This document shows, one piece after another, positions 31,216 through 37,066 of a DNA stretch of 37,066 bases. The translations under genes were made by a program, and so were the position numbers. A model generated the notes under the pieces. That model ran no database searches, was not told where the DNA came from, and saw nothing but the letters and a program-made list of their open reading frames with translations. The DNA is from CAYMUG01 sp964393575 (lineage in GTDB: Bacteria; Patescibacteriota; Minisyncoccia; Spechtbacterales; 2-12-FULL-38-22): NCBI GenBank assembly GCA_964393575.1, contig CAYMUG010000006.1, positions 1-37,066 on the forward strand. The letters run 5' to 3'. Numbering within the stretch: position 1 is the stretch's first letter; each line of letters opens with the position of its first letter.

Positions 31216-32191
31216 CAGTGGGTCGTACAACTATCATGGACTTTCTTATTTCTTCTCTGGGTTCCTTGTAGCCGGTTTCATAATCCGACAAAGCATTTCT
31301 TATTGTATTTGCGCTATAACGAAACCCTTCTCCTCTTTTTGTGCCATTATCGTTAGTTATAAACTCATTCGTAGAAGGATCGTAGCCCTTAATAACTAAA
31401 GCGTGATATGATGGTCCTGGCGGACTATAGTAAGGATTATTCAGAATTTGGCCGTTAAAATGTCCAATAACGACATTGCCATTATATAACTCTCTTTTTA
31501 TGTCTTCTACCGAAACTCCGAACCTTAGATCGGCGTTATTTATATTAAAATATCCTTTTAATATACGGTTATATGTATCTTCGGCGGAAACATCGCGGAA
31601 CTCCCCGTAATTTTCCTTCTGCCACTCGGAAATAGCTATAATCTCATCTTCGGCTTCAGATAAACTTAGTGGTTCATTCCTTGCCCATCTCACCGCCATC
31701 AAAGCGGCGGCCTCCTCGCATCCGTCTTCCTGTCTCGCGTCTTCCCAATTGCCGAAAGGTGCCTGCGTAGTAAAAGGTACATCATGTAATACAACATTTT
31801 CCTCGCTCACCTCATCGTTTTCCGTACGCTGATTGTCTGTATTGTTACTCTCAGCTGTCTTTTCTTCAATACAAGAGTTTAGAGCAGAGGTGTCACGCCA
31901 AGAACAAGTACCCTGATTATTCCTTTCACAGATACCCTCCTGCTGATAGCATGCATATTCAGGAGAATACTCGCATGTTGTTATATGTTCCTTTTCTCCG
32001 CATACCTGTCCACTGCACCCCGAAATTACACACCCATCATAAGCACCCGGAGCACGGGTGGTTTTTTCTGTTTCCGAAGAATTATCTTTTACTTCTTCGG
32101 GGTTATCCTGTAAATCGTTAAAAATAATAAAGCCGAGTACTCCGGCTTCTAAAACTAAAACAAAAACTAATAATAAAAAGATGTTTTTCAT
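31208..32191 (-). CDS. Exported C39-like cysteine protease with eight-cysteine cluster
   Basis: A 327-residue protein. Residues 5-25 form a signal or anchor helix. Residues 54-107 contain eight cysteines (54, 59, 64, 73, 81, 88, 96, 107) with GCSGQVC and CEYSPEYACY, matching an eight-cysteine-cluster module known in secreted bacterial proteins. The C-terminal domain (about 135-325) is peptidase C39-like: QEDGCEEAAALM with Cys158, YHALVIKGYD with His263 and the TNDNG turn near 279-283. It is probably outside the cell, bound to the membrane. It is 6 nt after the PQQ-type dehydrogenase gene. Confidence 0.82.
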   Translation of the reverse strand: MKNIFLLLVFVLVLEAGVLGFIIFNDLQDNPEEVKDNSSETEKTTRAPGAYDGCVISGCSGQVCGEKEHITTCEYSPEYACYQQEGICERNNQGTCSWRDTSALNSCIEEKTAESNNTDNQRTENDEVSEENVVLHDVPFTTQAPFGNWEDARQEDGCEEAAALMAVRWARNEPLSLSEAEDEIIAISEWQKENYGEFRDVSAEDTYNRILKGYFNINNADLRFGVSVEDIKRELYNGNVVIGHFNGQILNNPYYSPPGPSYHALVIKGYDPSTNEFITNDNGTKRGEGFRYSANTIRNALSDYETGYKEPREEIRKSMIVVRPTAR

Positions 32192-32197
32192 ATATCT

Positions 32198-33436
32198 CTA
32201 TTTTTCTCCTATATATTCTACTTTGTAAACAAGACCCGCTTTATCATCAGTAATATACATCATGCCTTCCGGCTCAACAAGCACGTCAACAGGCCTTCCC
32301 ATAGAATTATTGTTTTCGGTGAGCCATCCGGATATAAAATTGTTTTCCTGCACAAATCCTGTTTCTTCCTCCACAGGGCTTTCCAATGCACCTTCCTCTG
32401 TTAACTCTATACGGGCTATCTTATAACCTACAGGAACGCTTCTGTTCCACGAACCGTGATAAGCAACTATTAAATCGTTGTGCATACCTTCGGGCCAGCT
32501 TTCCGTCGCAGGAATAAAGTCAAGTCCGAGAGGAGCTACATGGGCTTGTAGGTTTATATGGCTCCCTACAGGAGAAGAGGGCGGATCAAAATTCTCAAAA
32601 AACGAATTGCTTCTGAATTGAGTGTCGGGAGTATTGTTGCCATAATAATAAGGCCAACCGTAAAATCCGTCTTTTTTCACTATATTAATTTCATCAGGAG
32701 GTAAATCATCCCCAAGGTTGTCTCTGCCCATCTCTGTCGCCCACATTTCACCGGTTACAGAATGCCACTCAAAAAACACAGCATTTCTTAATCCGTAAGC
32801 GTGTCTGCGCATATCACTACCGTCCTTATTCATAGAATATATTGCAGCCCTGCGCTCGTCCGCTTCCACGCATGTGTCACAAGAGGATCCTATTGATACA
32901 TACAACCTCCCATCATCTCCGAAGCCGATAGTTCTTGTATAATGACGACCTCCTTCGGGTAGGTCAGCAATTTTTTCAGGACGTCCCTCGCTATACAGAT
33001 GTACTTTGGAGATTCTGTCGGTTTCGGCTATATATAATACTGTTGGACTTTCGGGGTCCAAAGCAAGCCCGTGAGGTCGATTAAGATGACGGAAAATAAC
33101 ACTCTTGTTTCTGACTTCGCCATCTTGCACCTCAAGCAGAGAAATTTGTCCTTTATCTGTCTGACTCACCCAATAATTCCCCAGCCCGTCCTTAACAATA
33201 ACACGGGCCTCAGGTAAATTTTCAGCAAATACAGACACTTTAAAGTTTTCCGCCACGTTTAAAGGAAAATCTGTGTTGTTTTGTCCTTTTTTGATTTCTT
33301 CCGAGATGTCTTTAGGGGCAGGCGCCACAGCAGGCTTTATACCTTTAAAGTTGTTCCATAAAAAAATCCCTGCCGCAATCACGCCAATACCTATTATAAA
33401 CAACGAAATGCCGATAATTTTTTTCTTTTTTGTCAT
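32198..33436 (-). CDS. Membrane-anchored PQQ-dependent sugar dehydrogenase family protein
   Basis: A 412-residue beta-propeller protein with one N-terminal membrane helix (about 7-27). Propeller repeats include RPHGLALDP, GRHYTRTIGFGDDGRLYVSIGSSCDTC, YGLRNAVFFEWH, MWATEMGRDNLGDDLPPDEIN and GRPVDVLVEPEGMMYITDDKAG. These are typical of the soluble glucose/sorbosone dehydrogenase family. No PQQ synthesis genes are near, so it may use scavenged PQQ or have another role. Its start overlaps the preceding gene as ATGA. Confidence 0.85.
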   Translation of the reverse strand: MTKKKKIIGISLFIIGIGVIAAGIFLWNNFKGIKPAVAPAPKDISEEIKKGQNNTDFPLNVAENFKVSVFAENLPEARVIVKDGLGNYWVSQTDKGQISLLEVQDGEVRNKSVIFRHLNRPHGLALDPESPTVLYIAETDRISKVHLYSEGRPEKIADLPEGGRHYTRTIGFGDDGRLYVSIGSSCDTCVEADERRAAIYSMNKDGSDMRRHAYGLRNAVFFEWHSVTGEMWATEMGRDNLGDDLPPDEINIVKKDGFYGWPYYYGNNTPDTQFRSNSFFENFDPPSSPVGSHINLQAHVAPLGLDFIPATESWPEGMHNDLIVAYHGSWNRSVPVGYKIARIELTEEGALESPVEEETGFVQENNFISGWLTENNNSMGRPVDVLVEPEGMMYITDDKAGLVYKVEYIGEK

Positions 33437-33999
33437 ACGTTATTTTCTATTTTTTGCTTATGCCACTTCTGTCGTATGGTTTTGTAGGACCAGGTACGGA
33501 GTTCTCCTTCGCTCAAAACTTCTCCTCCGTGACCGGATACCCATTCCCTTTCTAATTCATCCGTCAACAATAAGTCAACTTTAAATTCCTTGTGTTTATG
33601 TGTATCTTTCGGGAGAGGAAACCAATAATAGCTCGCCTCAAGCGTTCCTGCGGGAAGCAACCTGGGCCTTTCAAATACTTTTGTTGCTCCTATCAAGATG
33701 TCTGTTTCCTGATCACGAACTTCTATTCTGTATATATAAACGTTTAGCTTTCCTGTATTTACAAACTGCACACCTTTTCCGTCCTCAAAAGCGTGCATAT
33801 TCACAGAAACATAATCCTGAAGTTCTATCAAATGGCGGTTTAAGTTCACCTGAACGAAAGCGAATGATAAAACCATAAGAGCTGCCAAAAGATCGGTGCC
33901 TACTAAAATAGATGTTTGTACATCTCCTGTCCAAGAATATACACCAACCGTAAGAGCAAATGCTACTAAAACAAAACTTATAATTGTGTATTTTTTCAT
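33433..33999 (-). CDS. Membrane protein of unknown function
   Basis: The ATG at 33999 (188 residues) is preferred over one at 34068, because it begins MKKYTIISF and avoids coding through a large hairpin. Two hydrophobic segments at about 5-23 and 32-53 are followed by a soluble, beta-rich C-terminal domain (VNMHAFEDGKGVQFVNTGKLNVYIYRIEV) ending in a basic tail. No family recognised. It is translationally coupled to the PQQ-type dehydrogenase. Confidence 0.65.
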   Translation of the reverse strand: MKKYTIISFVLVAFALTVGVYSWTGDVQTSILVGTDLLAALMVLSFAFVQVNLNRHLIELQDYVSVNMHAFEDGKGVQFVNTGKLNVYIYRIEVRDQETDILIGATKVFERPRLLPAGTLEASYYWFPLPKDTHKHKEFKVDLLLTDELEREWVSGHGGEVLSEGELRTWSYKTIRQKWHKQKIENNV

Positions 34000-34000
34000 G

Positions 34001-34181
34001 CCATAATTCTCGGCGAGGCGTAGCGTTTTACGCTGCGCCGAGACGTTAGAATTATGAGCACCCCGCACCTTTTATTGGCAACTGTTTGTCGCACGAAAGT
34101 GCGGCCAATAAAAGGTGCGAGGTAAAGTAGTCGCAACGCCTCTGCTTCGACAAGCTCAGCATCGGCGCGCCGACTACTTTA
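34001..34181 (-). repeat. Three consecutive large hairpins
   Basis: Hairpin A (34003-34056) has outer ATAATTCT/AGAATTAT and inner CTCGGC/GCCGAG and GGCGTAGCG/CGCTGCGCC stems. Hairpin B has perfect 16-bp arms (34064-34079, 34104-34119) enclosing CGCAC-GAAA-GTGCG. Hairpin C has 11-bp arms TAAAGTAGTCG/CGACTACTTTA (34123-34133, 34171-34181) and overlaps the stop of the upstream gene. Confidence 0.8.
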
Positions 34182-35072
34182 GTATAACGGATATTTACCC
34201 ATAGGATCAAAATAAATTTCTTCAAATTCAAAATCATTTTTTAAATTTGTATCATCACCCAAATGCTCCTCAAGGAGCATTTTCAATTCACTCTTTGTAA
34301 TCATTACCCTTAATAAAGCTCCCAGTTTAACTAAAAACAATGGAATGCCTATCATTTTTTTATTTTTTTCCAAACGTTCAACTACTCTTCGGGTCGCCTC
34401 GCGTATTGTTAATGTTTCGGGCCCCACTACTTCATATATTCCCCCGGTACCTCTATTCTTAGAGGTCTGTGCTATTACCGATGCTGTAGTTTGGGCGGCA
34501 ACAGGTTGAAATCTATGCGCACCACTACCGATTAAGGGTACAAAGGGCCATTTTAAGGCAAAATTTTTAATACGATTAGTAAAGTGGCTGCGCCACCCGA
34601 ACATTACAGCGGGACGGAAAATTGTATAGTTAATGCCTGCTTTTCTTACCGCATCTTCCGCGCCTGCTTTGGTGCGGAAATACTTTGTTGACCCGTTTTT
34701 GTCGGCGCCCAACGCGGAAATATATACGAATTTTTCAGCTCCTGCTTCTTTTGCGGCTTCCGCGGCATTGCGCGTACCGTTAATATGGATTTTCTTAAAA
34801 GTGATCTCGGGAGGCCTTTCGCGAACAATACCTACTAAATCAATAACTACATCGGGGCGAAAATCCCGCATAGCTTCAACTAAACTTTGTTTGTTTTTTA
34901 TATCACCTGTATACTTATTATATCCTGCATAAGGCAGATTTAGATCGTCTTTTCTTTTTTTATGTAAAAGGACACCTACATCTGCGTTTATTTTATCCAA
35001 TTCGCGCAAAACATACCAACCAACAAAGCCGGTAGCACCTAACACAAAAACCTTTTTTGACTGCCCCTCCAT
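34179..35072 (-). CDS. NDUFA9-like atypical short-chain dehydrogenase
   Basis: A 297-residue NAD(P)-binding Rossmann protein. The cofactor motif is GATGFVG (12-18), and the active-site pair YFRTK places Tyr131 and Lys135. SALGADKNGSTKYFRTKAGAE and IFRPAVMFG are characteristic of the NDUFA9/YwnB-like atypical SDR group. The function in bacteria is not settled; sugar or quinone-related roles have been proposed. Its ATG overlaps the yjbQ stop as TAATG. Confidence 0.88.
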   Translation of the reverse strand: MEGQSKKVFVLGATGFVGWYVLRELDKINADVGVLLHKKRKDDLNLPYAGYNKYTGDIKNKQSLVEAMRDFRPDVVIDLVGIVRERPPEITFKKIHINGTRNAAEAAKEAGAEKFVYISALGADKNGSTKYFRTKAGAEDAVRKAGINYTIFRPAVMFGWRSHFTNRIKNFALKWPFVPLIGSGAHRFQPVAAQTTASVIAQTSKNRGTGGIYEVVGPETLTIREATRRVVERLEKNKKMIGIPLFLVKLGALLRVMITKSELKMLLEEHLGDDTNLKNDFEFEEIYFDPMGKYPLY

Positions 35073-35452
35073 TACTTAAATGATAACACAATTTTTCTCT
35101 CTCTGGGCCCGTCGAGCTCGATTAATACTATACGCTGCCAGGTTCCGAGAACAAGTTTTCCGTTTTCGTGTGGTACTGACAAAGATGTGCCTATAATGGA
35201 ACTCATAATATGGTCTGGAGCGTGTTCGGGATTGTGAGGATGTCTGTAATCCAGCTCAGGCGCTATTGCATCAATGGCATCCAGCATATCTAAATCGGTT
35301 CCGGGATCCAGGTCCGCCGTGGTAAGAGCTGCTGTGGTGTGAGTGAGTAATAAATGAAGAATCTCACCTTCAGCGCCTTCTGCTAACTTCTCTACATCTT
35401 CGGTTATATCCACTACTTCTTTATTTTTACTTGTTGATATTGTTAGTTTCAT
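35072..35452 (-). CDS. YjbQ family (UPF0047) protein
   Basis: A 126-residue single-domain protein of the YjbQ family, some members of which have weak thiamine-phosphate synthase activity. HLLLTHTTAALTTAD and the RHPHNPEHAPDHIMSSIIG histidine region, followed by LGTWQRIVLIELDGPRERKI, are diagnostic. Length is slightly short but complete. A GUAA hairpin ends 2 nt before the ATG. Confidence 0.9.
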   Translation of the reverse strand: MKLTISTSKNKEVVDITEDVEKLAEGAEGEILHLLLTHTTAALTTADLDPGTDLDMLDAIDAIAPELDYRHPHNPEHAPDHIMSSIIGTSLSVPHENGKLVLGTWQRIVLIELDGPRERKIVLSFK

Positions 35453-35454
35453 AA

Positions 35455-35478
35455 TTTTGTTCGCTTACGCTCACAAAA
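35455..35478 (-). promoter_or_regulatory. Start-codon hairpin before yjbQ
   Basis: UUUUGU/ACAAAA stem, GA/GA step, GC pairs and GUAA loop. Compared with UUUUAU/AUAAAA at 26096-26119, an A-U pair has become G-C with both sides changed. It ends 2 nt before the ATG. Confidence 0.65.
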
Positions 35479-35532
35479 TATCCGTACAGAAAGGCGCTGA
35501 GGGTATTTTGGTTTTTACATATTACTGTGAGC

Positions 35533-35706
35533 TCACTTCTCTTTTTTCCAATCTTTAATTAAAACCCCGTCCCCATATTTGCGTATTTCCAGTTTCTGCC
35601 TCTCGCGCCAACCGAACTCCTCCACAATATGTTTGGGAATTACAACATAGTAGCTGTATTTGCCCTGCTTTGAAAGTTTTCTTACAAATTTTTTTATATG
35701 ACTCAT
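35533..35706 (-). CDS. Small AbrB/SpoVT-like DNA-binding protein
   Basis: A 57-residue protein starting MSHIKKFVRKLSKQGKYSYY and continuing VVIPKHIVEEFGWRERQKLEI, then RKYGDGVLIKDWKK. The order (Gly-Lys turn, VVIPK strand, helix, WRERQ-LEI, final strand) is that of a swapped-hairpin AbrB/MazE domain, although the start SKQGKYSYYVVIP differs from the common GRITIP. It could be a stand-alone transcription factor or an antitoxin-like protein; no toxin is adjacent. Three tandem 12-bp repeats begin 7 nt upstream of its start. It is shorter than common ORF cut-offs and is easily missed. Confidence 0.75.
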   Translation of the reverse strand: MSHIKKFVRKLSKQGKYSYYVVIPKHIVEEFGWRERQKLEIRKYGDGVLIKDWKKEK

Positions 35707-35713
35707 AAAAAAT

Positions 35714-35749
35714 ACTCGGTAGTATACTCGGTGGTATACTCGGTAGTAT
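35714..35749 (-). promoter_or_regulatory. Three tandem 12-bp repeats, likely operator
   Basis: ACTCGGTAGTAT, ACTCGGTGGTAT and ACTCGGTAGTAT lie end to end on the plus strand at 35714, 35726 and 35738; one base differs. They lie just before the AbrB-like start. Helical spacing of 12 bp and the position suggest autoregulation. Confidence 0.6.
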
Positions 35750-35781
35750 TTTCAATATAACACTTTTTAAAGAAAACGTCA

Positions 35782-35835
35782 GTGTTATCTGTTGTTAGTT
35801 GTTAGTTGTAGGTTGTTAGTTATTAGTTATCTTGT
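35782..35835 (+). repeat. TTAGTTG-type low-complexity stretch
   Basis: Words such as TGTTAGTTG and TTATTAGTTA repeat irregularly. It is the reverse complement of the kind of sequence found at 8276-8330. It overlaps the last codons of the glycoside hydrolase. Confidence 0.45.
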
Positions 35836-37057
35836 TAAAGGTAACCACCAGTGTAGACCAGGAAAAATTTTTAACACGCATTCCTTTTCCGGTATAAGGG
35901 TTATAAAACTCCCTATATCCTTCACGCTTTATCATATCTTCGGTTTTGCGCGCTATATGAGAAGCTTCGTCTTTATAGCCGTGCAGCATCAAACCTCTGA
36001 TTAAAAACCAATTGGCATTTATCCACGTAGGGCCACGCCATAGAGGAAAAGTACGGGAGACATTAAATTCACTATGACTTGCCGGAACCGAAGGCACAGG
36101 ATAATTTAACCAGAAATGGTTCGGGTCTTTAAGAGTATTTACAACGAATTTCTTTTTTTCTTCGGGCAACTCTTTCACAAGCAGGGTAAACAAATGCCCC
36201 AATCCAAGCTCCTTTATTTTCTCTACTTTACCGGTATCCCCGGTACCCCGCACCTTAACCCGAAGGGTGTAGTATCTTTTGTCTGTTTCGTCCCATGCCT
36301 CATCTAATGCCGCCTCGGCTCTCTTTATGATATCGTCTATATTTTTAAAAAGATGCATCTGACCTGTTTCCTCCAATATTCTCTTAAGTGAATAAAGGCC
36401 ATCTATCCAGATACAGTGCATGGTTAAATCCTTTATATTTAATACTTCTTTTAAAATACGTTCTTCATTCCAGCCACGCAGCCGACATCTCAAATCCAGA
36501 ATATAAACGAAAAGAGGATCTAAAATACGATCAAGCCACTTGAATCCCCGGGGCAAATGACCTCCTCTGAAATAATCAAATTCAGGAGCGGCATCTCTTC
36601 CTGTCTCCCTTGGAGAAATTACTGAGGTAATATTCAGAGCATCTCTGTATTTTATAAAATACTGGTAGAACTTAACCAGCTTAGGTGCCGCCTTTTCCCA
36701 AAAATCCGGATCGTTAATAGATTCCACTGCCTGCGCGAGGACCGGCTGCCCGACAAAAGAACTTCCGGACGGCTTTATTCCTGTTCCATATAAAAATCTC
36801 TCAATATCAAACCAGGCATAAAAACCGTGATAAATTCTGTGCGGTATTCTGCCGTTTTCTTTTTGATACTTAAATAATTGTGCTATTTCGTTTTTCGCGA
36901 GAGCCTCCATCCCTAACTCGCAAGCAGCAATTGCATGAAAACACGAATCCCATAGCCACTGGTTTTTGTAATGGGGCCACCCAGGAGTAATATACTTTTC
37001 CTCTGTCGCCCTGTAGTTGTGCAATAAAACTTTTTTTGCTGTTTCTCTTAGATTCAT
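35816..37057 (-). CDS. MGH1-type (GH63-like) glycoside hydrolase
   Basis: A 413-residue all-alpha (alpha/alpha)6-barrel protein. NQWLWDSCFHAIAACELG (about 32-49) carries the conserved Trp/Asp, and the C-terminal part has RTFPLWRGPTWINANWFLIRGL with FYNPYTGKGMRVKNFSWST. These are shared by mannosylglycerate/glucosylglycerate hydrolases and GH63 glucosidases. A compatible-solute or glycan substrate is likely but not proven. There is no signal peptide, so it acts in the cytoplasm. The gene is complete; the window ends 9 nt upstream of its start. Confidence 0.82.
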   Translation of the reverse strand: MNLRETAKKVLLHNYRATEEKYITPGWPHYKNQWLWDSCFHAIAACELGMEALAKNEIAQLFKYQKENGRIPHRIYHGFYAWFDIERFLYGTGIKPSGSSFVGQPVLAQAVESINDPDFWEKAAPKLVKFYQYFIKYRDALNITSVISPRETGRDAAPEFDYFRGGHLPRGFKWLDRILDPLFVYILDLRCRLRGWNEERILKEVLNIKDLTMHCIWIDGLYSLKRILEETGQMHLFKNIDDIIKRAEAALDEAWDETDKRYYTLRVKVRGTGDTGKVEKIKELGLGHLFTLLVKELPEEKKKFVVNTLKDPNHFWLNYPVPSVPASHSEFNVSRTFPLWRGPTWINANWFLIRGLMLHGYKDEASHIARKTEDMIKREGYREFYNPYTGKGMRVKNFSWSTLVVTFNKITNN

Positions 37058-37066
37058 GCCAATTTT

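Noticed and set aside
35555..35755. A 66-residue minus-strand frame over the 12-bp repeats
   Set aside because: It translates the repeats into SIPPSILPSI-like sequence and lies in another frame over the convincing AbrB-like gene at 35533-35706.

Overview
This 37 kb window is a bacterial chromosome segment of about 40% G+C by eye. It is dominated by one long run of translation genes on the minus strand: rpsL, rpsG, fusA, then a K+ uptake cassette, tuf, rpsJ, rplC-D-W-B, rpsS, rplV, rpsC, rplP, rpmC, rpsQ, rplN, rplX, rplE, rpsN, rpsH, rplF, rplR, rpsE, rplO and secY. There is no rpmD (L30) between S5 and L15. S14, L24 and L28 are zinc-ribbon types, and most genes lack a clear Shine-Dalgarno sequence. 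Many genes look adapted to a small genome. Together this suggests a Candidate Phyla Radiation (Patescibacteria, Parcubacteria-like) organism; that placement is inference. TGA is used as a stop (tpiA, map), so the recoded Gracilibacteria/SR1 lineages are unlikely.

Layout from left to right. (1) 1-5.5 kb: recJ, a YbaK-type editing protein, malic enzyme, then tpiA-pgk (ATGA overlap, pgk terminator). (2) 5.7-8.2 kb: DedA membrane protein, galT-like nucleotidyltransferase, family 2 glycosyltransferase. (3) 8.4-11 kb: adk-map, separated from secY by a strong terminator and an unusual YunG-like/cytidine-deaminase fusion gene. (4) 11-22 kb: secY and the spc/S10 ribosomal block. (5) 22-29.5 kb: tuf, a 115-bp perfect tandem repeat, trkA-trkH, a small Phd-like protein, fusA, rpsG, rpsL. 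(6) 29.7-31.2 kb: M50 protease; on the plus strand rpmB (L28), tRNA-Pro(GGG) and an array of 107-bp repeats that reiterate the tRNA 3' end, then a small membrane protein. (7) 31.2-37 kb: C39-like secreted protease with an eight-cysteine cluster, membrane-anchored PQQ-type sugar dehydrogenase homologue, membrane protein, NDUFA9-like SDR, YjbQ, a 57-residue AbrB-like protein with three 12-bp repeats at its start, and an MGH1/GH63-like glycoside hydrolase.

The most unusual content is intergenic. A small hairpin (A/U stem, tandem G-A step, GC pairs, GUAA-type loop) lies 2-10 nt upstream of at least seven start codons, with compensatory changes between copies. A second GCTCGCTCCG-type module often overlaps the preceding stop codon, so the pair fills the whole stop-to-start gap. 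Several larger gaps hold fold-back elements with a G+C hairpin next to the stop codon and complementary arms of simple repeated words. One element of this style appears to be translated as the C-terminal tail of L22. These elements, the two tandem repeats and the deaminase fusion are the best candidates for something undescribed.
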